A stretch of DNA of 64,000 nt from Sesamum alatum (taxonomy: Eukaryota > Streptophyta > Magnoliopsida > Lamiales > Pedaliaceae). The notes below the pieces were generated by a model. It worked only from the letters and a program-made list of their open reading frames with translations. It did not search any database and was not told the DNA's origin. This document shows, piece after piece, positions 23,403-34,503 of the stretch. Made by a program: the position numbers and the translations under genes. Location: positions 41,719,855-41,783,854 of the forward strand of contig JACGWO010000002.1 in NCBI GenBank assembly GCA_034509735.1, in the 5' to 3' direction. Numbering within the stretch: position 1 is the first letter of the stretch; each line of letters starts with the position of its first letter.

Positions 23403-23935
23403 CATATTTATAGTGCAAATAGTTTAAACTTCTTTATGTTTTTCCAATGTGGGACAAATAAGGAAGTGTTCAATTTTTGTTTACACTTTTTGAATGTGGG
23501 ACAATGAGCATATTTATAATGTAAATAGCTATGTTTCCTTATTGCTTTTTCGATGTGGGACAAATGACAAAGTGTTCAATCTTGATTTACACTTTTCCAA
23601 AGTGGGACAATGAGCATATTTATATGTGTAAATAGCTTAAGCCTTCTTATATTTTTTCAATGTGGGACAAATAAGAATGTGTTCAATCTTGGTTTATAAT
23701 TTTTTAATGTGGGATAATAAGCATATTTATAGTGTAAGTAATTTAAGGTTCCTTATATTTTTACAATGTGGGACAAATGAGAAAAATGTTCAATCTTGAT
23801 TTACACTTTTCTAATGTGGGACAATGAGCATATTTATAGTGTAAATAACTTAAGTTTCCTTATGTTTTCCAATGTGGGATAAATAAGAAAGTTTCAATTT
23901 TAAATTATACTATTCAATGTGGGACAATGAGAAAG
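23403..23935 (-). repeat. Five 106-107 bp tandem repeats with USE/TATA-like motifs
   Basis: Five units begin at 23403, 23509, 23615, 23722 and 23829, each with CATATTTATA (TATAAATATG on the - strand) and two AATGTGGGACAA motifs. A half unit follows to about 23985. On the - strand the unit reads TTGTCCCACATT...TATAAATATG. At 23551-23561 the motif is exactly GTCCCACATCG, the plant snRNA upstream sequence element, 32 nt before TATAAATA (23511-23518). Confidence 0.8.
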
Positions 23936-24278
23936 TATTTAAATTACATTTGGTTTATATTTTTTCAATATGGGATAATAAGCACTTCTAATAGGCAATA
24001 GAGCTTTTATTTATATGAAGCAATGGTTATTAAAATATTATTATAAATTGTATTTATTTAATCAATTATATATAATGTGTTTGGGTGGTTTTCAATTTTA
24101 AATTTTTGTTAGTTTGAAGTTTAATTTAATTTGCTTCATCCAGGAAGTTTGTTGGTTTTTTATTACTAAATTATCATAGATTATATTTATTAATAAATTG
24201 TACATTTTATAATAATATTGTTATAAGTTGTATTTATTTAATCTATGATATAAACTATATTGATATGCTATATATATG

Positions 24279-24942
24279 TGTTCACACAAATTTCGTGTCT
24301 GCAAAAAATAATTACACGACAAGAAAAAATATGGACCAAACGATATATCAATTTTTAAAAAAATGTGGTTTACAATCTTTGAATTTAAATAACCCCTGAT
24401 TCTTCACTACAAATGTGGATTCAAGGGCTTGAAGCTTGTTCTTGAATCGGATGTGTAATCTCCCTCTCGATTTGTAGAAGGCGATCACGTAGCACTTTGA
24501 AATTACGTATCAAAGCCTGGTAGTTGCAGAGCTTCGTCGTTGGAGAAAGCTTTTGGACTTGCTCTTGCTGGATTTTGCTTGTGTCGTATGTCCTCCTTTG
24601 TGTGAGGTTGAGGCCCTATTTATAGGCATGAGCTGGGCTTTAGCAGCTTGGGCTCTTCCATTGGGCTTTATCACCGTGGACTTTGACATGGACTAGTCTT
24701 TTGATGGACTGTATTTATGAACATGTACTTGGCCCAGTTTTAGTCAATCCAAAAATAATATATATATTTATTTGGATTGACCCATAAAAATACATAAGAC
24801 CCAAATTTAATATGGGCTTATGAATTTAATTTCTTCACGACGAGTCCAAATTTATTATGCACTTTTATCTTGGAACCCAATTGCTAGCCGATTTATTTGG
24901 GCTTTAATTGGTAATTTATTCCAAAATATTTTGACTTCAACA
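24279..24942 (-). repeat. 3' LTR of the Tat element
   Basis: 664 bp; on the - strand it runs from 24942 (TGTTGAAGTC) to 24279 (GTGAACA). A TATA box TATAAATAG lies at 24616-24624 on the - strand. It matches the other LTR except for about 16 substitutions and one A-tract indel. Confidence 0.92.
24616..24624 (-). promoter_or_regulatory. TATA box in the 3' LTR
   Basis: TATAAATAG on the - strand within CCTATAAATAGGGCC; the same motif is at 40503-40511 in the other LTR. Confidence 0.7.
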
Positions 24943-24957
24943 GATGCCCCCACTTCA
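24943..24957 (-). promoter_or_regulatory. Polypurine tract
   Basis: On the - strand TGAAGTGGGGGCATC abuts the 3' LTR start. A G-rich tract at this place primes plus-strand DNA synthesis in LTR retrotransposons. Confidence 0.8.
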
Positions 24958-25628
24958 AGGCTCGGCGAAGAACATGCCAATTGTTGTCAGAGGCGGGACT
25001 GAAAGTACTTATTTCTCCTTCCTCTTCATTTTGTAGCTCTTTTTTTTTATTTTTTTTATTTCTTTTAGACGAATGTCATTTGAGCAAATTTTCATCACAA
25101 GAATTTTTTCCATAACTTTCGTTTCTTACAAATATCAACGCACAAAGCCGAATCATCTCAGATTTAACATTGCAAATTTTATTTCCCAGCAATTGCAGCA
25201 ATTGCATCATGAATTCCTTATGCATGTCTTCAGCAGATTTTAACACCTTTTGAAATGCAATGTAATTTCCTCCATTAGCATATCCTCGGTTCACGTGCTG
25301 GACATTTGATGGAAAGTTTTCAAATCATGCCTTTAAATTGTGAGTATAAAAGCAATAACATTCTCAATGATTTTTTTTTTCCTTCACAGCAATACAGAAA
25401 GTTATTCTTCTCCAATTCTGCTTCCGCGAACAGAATTTTGTTGTTGCTCGGTGACTTTTGAACATAAATTGGTATGAACTTATTCATCTTTTTTTTTTTT
25501 TATAAAGGCTTCCATGGAATCTTGCTCACAAAGAGTTTATGAATTTGACCATGAGAAATTCTTTGTATTTTGGCTCGTGCTACTTGTTTTCATGCACGTG
25601 CATACGTACACATACTCTTGACTTCTGA
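24958..25628. other. Non-coding segment between 3' LTR and antisense gene
   Basis: T-rich tracts (25030-25070, 25372-25382, 25490-25502) and no supported coding region. A promoter for the antisense gene would be expected here, but I see no convincing TATA box at the right distance. Confidence 0.45.
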
Positions 25629-28618
25629 TTTCTCCGTACTTCTTATTTAATTTTCAGACATGGCTTCGAAGATCGTACCGAGCCATTCCCAAGCATCGTC
25701 ATCCGAAGCGGTAAGGACAATCTCAAGGTGAAAGGCACCACTCTATGCGTTCGTGAGCCGGCCAATGTCACCCGTCCCTCCAAATCTCGTTCTTTATCCA
25801 AGTCCATGCATCTTCATGAGTGGTCCGAAGAGGTGATGAAGGACACGCTTGACCCCTGTTTGAATGCTTCTTCTCAAGCCAAGGTATTGTTGCTCAAGTC
25901 CTCTCTTCATGACGTCAAGGCCGATACCGAATTTGTTCTTCCGAACCTCCACCTTGCCACCAACGGGATTTCATGGAGGACTCCTCAATCGAAGTATGGC
26001 GAAGTATCCTTTTACCCCGGCTATTGGGAGTGGACTGAAGACGTGCTTGGTCACCACGCGACTATTCTTCATGCCGCCAAGATTCACGCAGCCGTGCACG
26101 CATCTCTTTTCACGTACGTCTGCAACAAGCATGTTCTCCAAGCCTTTCTTGAGCTATGGTGCCCTTCTACGAACACTTTACATGCCGACGTTGGAGAGAT
26201 ATCCATTTCCTTGTGGGACATCCGTGGACTTTGTGGGTTACCCGTGCGTGGAGAATTTTACGATGAGGTCGTCCCTTCTTCTAAAGACTTGCTAGGCGAT
26301 GAAGCGTGTAAGCCTTCCGTTCCACGAAGCTGCAAATACTTGCTTTTGGCATACCACCGCCTTCCTAAAGACACGAACGGAGTATTTGTTTCTGACTGGG
26401 TCAACTTTTGGTTCAAAGGACCTCTTCGCTACGCCGCGCCCCCTTTGCGTTCTTCTCGGAAGAGAGTCAACGAGCCCAAGCTTTCTCGTAATCCTAGTGG
26501 TGATGTCGACGCTTTGAACCTACCTCGGAGCAAGGATTTCAACGAGCCTTTCACCGCACTGCAGATTCCCGAGGACATACGAGACGAGACCTATGTGGCG
26601 GCTTTTCTCTCGTGTTAGCTATGTAGCTTTGTCCTTCCACACGGCAAAGTTGGTAAGGTACGTGCTTCCGTTTTCAAAGTTGCAAGTAGAATGGCTCATG
26701 GTGAATGTTTTTCTTTGGCTATCCCCGTCTTGGTGAGCATCTATCGAGGCCTTAGGGACATGTCTACTTCCACGAATTTGTTATCTTCAAACTCACTTCC
26801 CACCCAAGCTTGAACCAATTGGAGCCCAAACGGTGAAGTATGCGGGGGAGAACATGGCTAGGCATTTTGAACCCGTCGAGGCGCGCAACTTATTTCATGG
26901 CATCAATCTTTCGAGACTTTTGTACGTGCATTTTCATCATCAAAGCCCCACCTTGTTGGTAGATGACGCGAGCTTATCGAACACCTACAAGGACCTCTTT
27001 GTCGCTTTGTGCTCTAGCTATTTGACACTTCGGATTGAGGCGAACTCCATCGTTGAAGCTTATAGTCCCCACCGCTTTAGCCGTCAATTTGGTTTTGTCA
27101 AGACGTTCCGGGGCGTTTTAAATAAGGAGATCTTGTCTTGTAGCTTGAAAGAACTTGGGCGACTTTGGCAATCTTCCACTTTATCTGGTACTTCATCTAA
27201 GCTTTTTATTCCCGGTAGCACTTCTTCATCCCCTCTCATCACGAAGGAGTATATAGAGTGTGGTGGACCAAGTGCAATAGGACTCACCCCGAGAAGAGTA
27301 CAAAAGTTGTTCTTAAACTCAATCACCCTCCTGGTTTGGAGAAGGAACCCAGAGACAATCGAGCCATCCCTTCCATCAACATCGATGGGACGAAGACCGC
27401 CACTGCCGCTCCTAAACGAAGACACAACGTGCTTGTGGACACTCCCCTTGGTGCTTTGTCTGGTGAAAACGACGTGATCTCCGCGTTATCCATCTCGAAC
27501 GAGCAACTTAGCAATCCTCAACCACTTGAGAAGGTTTTTGACTTAGATGCAATTAGTGTGAATTCTTCGTTCTTTGAGGACGTTCCCAGTTCTTTCATGC
27601 CTTTAGACGAGTTGGCGCTCTACGTAAATATATCACCACACTACTTTCACTATGTTCTCCTTTCTTTTCTTGATCTTTTTTTTTTTGCGTTTATATAACA
27701 CTCCTCCCTTTTCTTTTTTTGTTTCAGCTTGCGGGTCTTGAAGGAGGAGTTCCCATGACTCCGGAAGGTAGCATTGGCTCGGTGAACGGGACTAGTGCGT
27801 CCAACTTGCCCGACGTGAATGCCACTTTGCACGGTGAATTGCAACTTATTCCACGAGAGGAGCCTCTTTCCGCCGAAACTTCTAGCAAACGCTCGAAGAT
27901 TGTGCTACCGACCATCGTGGAGAAGTTGCCCCCCGCGGAAGATGTCTTGAAGAAGCCAAAGAAGAATTTTGAGGCTCCACCTTCTTCCCATAATTTTTGC
28001 CCTCAAGCTATCAAAACGGAGGCAGAACGGGTGTTGCTCAAGTTCTATTGGGAACGCATATGCCAAAACATCGCGATGACCCCCCTTGAACGACTTTCCG
28101 AGGTGAAACAAGTTGTTGATGCTTTGATCAAGGAGATGGCCATCTACATGAAGGACGTATCCCTTTTAGAGAGTCACTTGAGTGTCTTCTTTGACGGTGC
28201 CTCCAATTACACGAAGACCAAGTTGGAATTTACTCAAAAGATCACGCGTGAGGTTTATGAGAAGTCTCTCTCACTTGCCAAAGGTGATCTCTCGATTGCC
28301 GAAGCACAAGAGAAGGAGCATGGGAACAAGGTGAAGAGTCTTGAAGCCGAGATCCTCCAAGTTGTTAACCAACAAGGCGTATTGAAGAGACAACTCGAGG
28401 AATTACAACGCAAGGAGGAGTCCATCAACTCATTACTTCATGATGCCAAAGAGAACTTGACCGATCTTCAGAAGGAGGTGGCGACTAAGAAAGAGAAGAT
28501 CTCAATGCTCGAAAACACCTCTTATCTTTCCGGAAAGGAGATTGAAGTATTGGAGAAGATGGAAGCATTTCTCGAGGAGTCGAAGAAGGATTTAGCAAAC
28601 TTTAGTTTATTTGCTTGA
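25629..28618 (+). pseudogene. Antisense PMD/coiled-coil gene of the Tat element
   Basis: Runs opposite to gag-pol. 25629-26618 encodes the plant mobile domain: FYPGYWEWTEDVL, KIHAAVHASLFTY, VGEISISLWDIRGLCGLPV and FYDEVVP. The frame continues past a TAG at 26616-26618 (probably a former TGG) with LCSFVLPHGKVGK. Further frameshifts lie near 26790 and 27250. 26833-27250 contains EARNLFHGINLSRLLYVHF. A phase-0 intron (27624-27727, GT-AG) joins to exon 2 (27728-28618), which is a long coiled coil (IAEAQEKEHGNKVKSLEAE and following). The ATG at 25660 is one frame off, suggesting an early indel. PMD genes antisense in Tat elements are a known theme; their function is not settled. Confidence 0.8.
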
Positions 28619-29634
28619 ATGTTTAGAACTTTGATGTTTATCTTTATCTTTTTCTTGTCTTTTCATTCACCTCTATGTAGATCAGGCCACTTCTTTTCAT
28701 TTGGAGCACTTCTTTTCTCGTTGTCGTTAACCATGGTTGATCAGGCCACAATGGGATGCCGGCCAGCACGCAGGTGCACAAACGGCAAGTGAGCAGAGAC
28801 TCTTACCGATTGGGGATTGCAATACTGTTCGTATGGGAACTTCCTTGATGTGTGAGGATGCTATCCGTCAAGTATGAGTCGTTTCATGAACGTTTGGGCA
28901 CGGAGATATAAGGGCGACTACCGGGCGCCATCCTGTGCGCGAACAGGAGAGTGATATATGAGGCAGAGTGCTTTATCCTTGGAGATTTGCAAAACTGTTT
29001 CACTGGTGTGTTTCATGGAGTGTTGGGAACATCTCCACCAAGTTTCAGAGTTAGACGGTTCCGATTGAGTAGGAAACGACGACGATGTTTGGAGCCTGCC
29101 AGCGCAGTGGAACATGGCGCTTGTGTTAGAGAACACGGCCAGGGCATGTTTCTCTCGGTTTTTTTTTTTTTTTTTGCTGGCGAGACTCCCTTTTCCCGAT
29201 ACGGCCGTGTTTCGGACCCTAGGGCATGTTTTGCTTCCCCAATGAACACAACCGTGTTTTTGAACACGGCTAAGGCGTGTTTTGGCCATCATCCTTCATT
29301 TTTGCTTGATTTCTTCCCATAAAGAGCATGACTTAGCATAAACAACGTGGCTTAGTATGCTCGACACCGCTAGAATGTACTTCTTCATTGTGGGGAAGAG
29401 GTTTTGCTCAAAACAACAACAAATTTGTTTGAAGATATGACTGAACTTAGGAATATATACCCAAGCTGCCTACGTACCCCGTGACGGGATCAAGTCAAAA
29501 CGTAGTTCAAAGAAATTTGAATTTTCTTTTCCCCTTTTTTTTTTTAATTACAGGAGGTGTGCCGTGCACAGTTTATACTCATGCGGGCCAGGAGTAACAT
29601 GTAGTTTAGGCTCATGTGTCATGGAGCGTGGTCT
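28619..29634. other. Spacer between antisense gene and integrase
   Basis: About 1 kb between two convergent genes. It has two GATCAGGCCAC copies (28680 and 28738), three spaced copies of an AACACGG...GGGCATGTTTT motif (29130-29285), and TACGTACCCCGTGACGGGAT at 29471-29490. The open frames here overlap each other on both strands and look like chance. Confidence 0.55.
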
Positions 29635-30973
29635 TCATGAGTAGTAACGCTTCAGGAACTTATTGTTTATGGGACCAATCCGCAGGCCATCTTTATCGAC
29701 CAACTTGTAGGCACCATTCGTGTAGGCTTCTTTTACCACGTAAGGGCCATCCCACTTGGATACGAACTTGTTTCCCATTCGTTGTGTAAGGGTGATTGGT
29801 CGCCTTACCGCTAGGACCAAATCTCCGACTTGAAATGTCCGAGGCCGAACCTTCTTGTTGAACGCTCTCGTCATGCGGGCTTGATAGCATTGAAGTTGTT
29901 GCTGAGCCTCAAGTCTTTTCTCATCCAAGGCTTCTAATTCTTCCAACCTTAGACGAGCATTGTCTTCAGTGGCGAGTCCTTCTTGTATCGCAATGCGGAG
30001 CGAAGGTATTTGACTCTCCAAGGGAAGCACGGCTTCAACACCATAGACTAAGGAATATGGAGTAGCTTGAGTAGCGGTCTGATGTGTCGTCCAGTACGCC
30101 CATAGCGCTTCGCCTATCCTTTCGTGCCAATCTCTCTTTGATTTGGACACCACCTTCTTCAAGAGGTTGCAAAGAGTTTTGTTGAAAGCTTCCGCCAAGC
30201 CATTCCCCGCGGTGTTATACATTGAAGAGTTGTGTTGCTTGAAGCCGAATTGTGCGCATAACTTGTCCATCGCCTTGTTGTAGAAGGGCCTTCCGTTACT
30301 GGTGATGATGTACCGAGGCACCCCATACCGGAAGATGATGTTGACGCGGATGAAGTCTACCACAGTTTCCTTCTTCACTTCTTTGAGTGGAACGGCTTCG
30401 GCCCATTTTGAAAAGTAGTCGGTAGCTGTAAGAATGTAGATGTGCCCGGTAGACGACTTAGGAGTGATAGGCCCCACGACATCAAGTCCCCATGCGTCAA
30501 ATGGCCATGAAGCGACCGTGGGATATAGAGGCTCTGGCGGCTGATGGATGAAGTTGGCGTGCAATTGGCAGGACTCGCATTTCTTCGCGTATTCTAGGCA
30601 ATCTTTGACCATTGTGGGCCAATAGTAACCCATCCTTTTGATTCTGAAGTGGAGCTTCGGGCCGGATTGATGTGCGCCACATACTCCCGAAGGAGCTTCT
30701 GTCATGGCTTCGATGGTTTCCTCACTGTTCAAGCAATGCTGGTAAGTACCTTCGAAAGATCGCCGATACAAGATGTCCTTGTGCAGGATGAAGCGGGATG
30801 ATCTTCGTCGCACCTCTGTTTTATGGCGAACATCGTCTGGTAGCTTGTCGTTTTTCAAATACTCCATCAATGGCTTTCTCCAATCTTCATCATCAGTGGT
30901 AGCGGTCGTGATAGCATAAGAGTCCTCCTGATCGGATATAGCAAGTGAAGGAATTACCCATCTATTGCACACA
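29635..30973 (-). pseudogene. Integrase of the Tat element
   Basis: Inserts the DNA copy into the genome when intact. Starting after the solo LTR D insertion: a zinc-binding region (GVCGAHQSGPKL ... CESCQLH), the catalytic core with LDVVGPI, the position normally TDNG reading TSNGRPF (Ser codon 30298-30300), and GLAEAFNKTLCNLLKK, then a C-terminal region ending FLKRYYS at 29638. The second catalytic Asp is replaced by Ser, and the first His of the zinc finger appears to be Pro (EAPSGVCG). The frame is open, but the enzyme is probably inactive. Confidence 0.85.
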
Positions 30974-30978
30974 GGGAC

Positions 30979-32204
30979 TGTAGCACCCTCTACATTACTA
31001 CACTTTAATACCACTAATTATAATACGCCCTCCATAATTAAACCTGTTTTATAAGAAATTCATATCAATACCAATAAATCGTGAAATACAAATTCAAATA
31101 AAAATCTAATAACTATGTAGTTATATAGCTAGAGACCTCAACCTAAGGTATCACTGCTGACCACCTAATAAGACTGGCAGCACGGCTTATGATCCATTTC
31201 AGCTAGTCACTGTGATTATATCCTGAAAAATATGTGGCAAGGAATGAACTGCCTACTCAATAAGTATAGCTATTAGTATATAGATATATATTCATATATA
31301 CATGCAGTAAGACAAAACTAATGCAATAACATGAACCACTAATATTCGATATTCAATCACTAAAGTCATAAAGTAATCAATATCAAAATTACACATCAAT
31401 TCACAAAATAATATATATTTGAAATCACTATTTATCTTCCTTAGGGCCCTGCTTAACCCAACTGGAATATATTCAATGATTTTGCCGGCTCTCATCATCT
31501 CAATTCATATCATATAATCGCAGGCACAGGGTACACATCGTATGTGATATCCCCACACCGGCCAAGTGTGTAGCAATATCAGCACAGGACATCACACCGA
31601 ACATAGCACCCCCACACCACCCCAGTGTGTAGCCATCAGCACAGGATATTCCTAGCTACCCGAAATACCCCGGTACCCAACACGCCATGGTACCTAGCTT
31701 ATATTCATCTTTCTCATGTCGCATTGTCAATCACATTATCATAAACCATTGAATATGCCCCAGACTAGGTAAGCAATTTTTTCATCTCATTTTACCATAT
31801 CCATATTGATAACTTCATCATCAACTTCATTCAATGATCAAATATAGTATAATAGAATAATTCGTCCATGTTTATTACATGTTTAACCACAAATAAACAC
31901 GTGCCAATAATTTCACAGGGTAATCAGGTACTCAAGGAAGTAATAACAATAAATCAAGTATACGATCAAACATTTGTATATCCATATATATATATATATA
32001 TATATCTAATTAACTATACTTACCTCAAATCCCAAAACGATTACATTAGAAAAAGGAGCTGATCAATCCTCTACTTCATCTTTGTGTCCTGACTCGAGGC
32101 AATTCCTTCTTCCTCTGTGTGTGTTTGTGCCTTCTTATTCTTTTTTTTTTTTAATAATTATCAATTAGTCCCAAAATTATGTGTAAAAACTCGTGGATGT
32201 TACA
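30979..32204 (-). mobile_element. Solo LTR D between RNase H and integrase
   Basis: 1226 bp; on the - strand it starts TGTAACATCC and ends GAGGGTGCTACA. Perfect 5-bp duplication GGGAC at 30974-30978 and 32205-32209. It shares the AGGATATAATCACAGTGACTAG stretch with solo LTRs A and B but is shorter, missing roughly a kilobase of the A/B internal sequence. A (TA)n tract is at 31983-32004. Confidence 0.9.
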
Positions 32205-32209
32205 GGGAC

Positions 32210-33379
32210 GTTCGTTGTTTCCCCTTCAGATAAGGCCAAGGTGGTCGCTAGGTTGGCTAGTGCATCTGCCATTCTATTATCTTTCATTGGGATGTGATTT
32301 AGGGTCACACTCTCGAATCCTTTGAGCAGATGCGACGCCTGCCGGAAGAAAGGTACCAAGTCATCTTTCTTGACTTCGTATACGTGGAGGGTTTGGTTGA
32401 TGATCAACTTTGAGTCGCCGTAGACTTCTATCTCTAAGATCCCCATCTCCAAAGCCATCTGAAGGCCGATGATCAAGGCTTGATACTTAGCAACATTGTT
32501 AGAGCATAGTTCACTCAGGACGACAGAGTAAGTCAACACTTGTCTTTCTGGTGAAACAAAGACGATGCCTGCCCCCGCTCCATCGGATCGCGCTGCCCCA
32601 TCGAAAAACATTGTCCATGCCAGGAGGATTTCGACAGAAAAGACATCTTCGTCAGGAAAGTCATCGGATATCTCCCATTCAGCCGGCACAGGGTAGTCAG
32701 CTAGGAAGTTTGCAAGAGCTTGTCCTTTGACGGCTTTCTGGGGCACGTATTCTATCTCGTATTGGTTGAACACGATGGACCATTTTGCCAATCTCCCGGA
32801 TAGCACAGGTCTTGACATCACGAACTTGATCGGGTCGGCACGAGAAATGAGTCTTATGGAGTACGCCTCGAAATAATGTCTCAACTTCTTGATGGCATAG
32901 AATAGTGCCAAGCAGATTTTCTCCACGGGTGAGTACTTCAATTCATTTTCAGTCAAAGTCCTACTTAAGTAATATAGGGCTTTCTCTTTTCCTTCTTCAT
33001 TCTCTTGTGCCATGAGTGCGCCCACAGACCTTTCTTGCGTTGCTATGTACAATATGAGCGGCTTCCCGGATGTTGGAGCTCCCAAGACTGGCGGATTCAA
33101 CGGATGCTTCTTGATGCTTTCGAAGGCGTTTTGACATCCTTCATCCCACTGGAAAGGGGCGTCTTTCTTCATGAGGTGGTTGAAAGGTTGACATCTTCTA
33201 GCCAGGTTTGATATGAACCTCCTTATGAACGCGAGATTGCCTTGAAGACTTCGCAGCTCCTTCAAGTTTCTTGGTGGTGGCATTTTCTGAATGGTGTCTA
33301 CCTTCGCAGGATCGACTTCAATACCACGGTGGCAAACAATGAAGCCGAGGAATTTTCGGACGTGACGCTGAAGGCACAC
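32210..33379 (-). pseudogene. RNase H and second (archaeal-type) RNase H of the Tat element
   Basis: Follows the RT after a 1-nt frameshift near 33355. The first RNase H spans roughly YIATQERSVGALMAQENE through LSRTLTENELKYSPVEKI. A second RNase H follows: MFFDGAARSDGAGAGIVFV (first catalytic Asp), LSELCSNNVAKYQALIIGL (Glu) and EVYGDSKLIINQ (Asp). A duplicated RNase H is a mark of the plant Tat lineage. The frame ends in solo LTR D. Confidence 0.85.
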
Positions 33380-34500
33380 TTGAGGGGATTCATCTTTAGG
33401 TTGTACTTCCTCAAGCGGTCGAATACTATCCGGAGGTCCGCCAAGTGTTCTTCTCTTTTCTTGGTCTTGACGACTAGGTCATCTACATAGCATTCTACCT
33501 TGTCGTGCAACATATCGTCAAAGATGTTCTGCATAGCACGTTGGTAAGTAGCGCCTGCATTCTTCAGTCCGAAGGGCATCACCTTGTAGCAATAGATTCC
33601 TTTGGGAGTACAGAAGGCTGTGCATTCCTCATCTTTAGGTGACATTCTAATTTGGTTGTATACTGAGGAGTCATCCATGAAAGACAATGCTTCATGTCCT
33701 ATAGTCGCGTCAACCATGAGTTCAATGATGGGCAATGGGAAGTCATCCTTTGGACACGCCTTGTTCAAGTCTCGAAAGTCAACACAAATGCGAATCTGGC
33801 CATTCTTCTTCTTGACAGGCACAATGCTAGAAATCCACGTCGGGTATTTGACTTCTCTGATAAACCCAGCGTCGATCAATTTGTTCACTTCTGTCTCGAT
33901 GCGAGGAATGAGGTCCGGACAGAAAACTCTTTGCGACTGCTTTACCGGTCGCGCTCCATGCTTTATGCCAAGGTGGTGGATAGCAACTTTCAGGTCTAAG
34001 CCTGGCATCTCTTTGTACGTCCACGCGAAGACATCTCTATATTCACTTAATGTCTTGAGGTATTGCCCCTCTTCCTCCGAGCTTAGGAGTGTACTGACGA
34101 ATACGGGGCGCGGCTCCTCAGCTGTGCCAAGATTCAATTCCTTGAGCTCATCGACAGTCGTTTGTCCGTCATCTTCAAGCTGTGGGGGAGCGTTTTGGAC
34201 TTCATCTTCGGAAGCGTCCGAATCGGAACCTTCGTCAATGCTAACATGATTAGAGCCGACGATGACTTCTATCTCTTCATCATTTAGAGCGTCGGATAAA
34301 TCGTTTGATCCCCTAGCGACATGCTGTTTTATTCTAATTGGTCCCCCTGAAGAGATGATTAGAAGTGAAGTCTTACCTCTTTGGGATTGAGATAGACGCA
34401 GTGTTTCATCTACATCATTTTTCTTTGGCTCTTCTATCTCATCAAGACGACCTTTCTTCTTATAGTGTTGAGCATGGCCGTCTCCAAGGCAGTCGAACAC
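33298..34500 (-). pseudogene. Reverse transcriptase of the Tat element
   Basis: Contains VNKLIDAGFIREVKYPTW, VPVKKKNGQIRICVDFRDLN, FPLPIIELMVD, the first active-site region FMDDSSVYNQI (usually FMDG-S-YNQI), MPFGLKNAGATYQRAM and the catalytic YVDD at 33478-33489. A stop at 34504-34506 separates it from the protease region in the same frame, and a 1-nt shift near 33355 takes it out of frame with RNase H. The YVDD is intact; the gene as a whole is broken. Confidence 0.88.
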
Positions 34501-34503
34501 TGA

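Noticed and set aside
23106..24278. Assigning this element firmly to hAT by its CCGG-rich ends
   Set aside because: No 8-bp duplication could be found; only CTT is shared on both sides, so the class is left open.
28918..29322. Overlapping open frames of about 85-125 codons on both strands
   Set aside because: They overlap each other in several frames in a repeat-like spacer; none has a recognisable motif.
33602..34249. 215-codon open frame on the + strand
   Set aside because: It is the shadow of the reverse transcriptase frame on the - strand, which contains the catalytic motifs.
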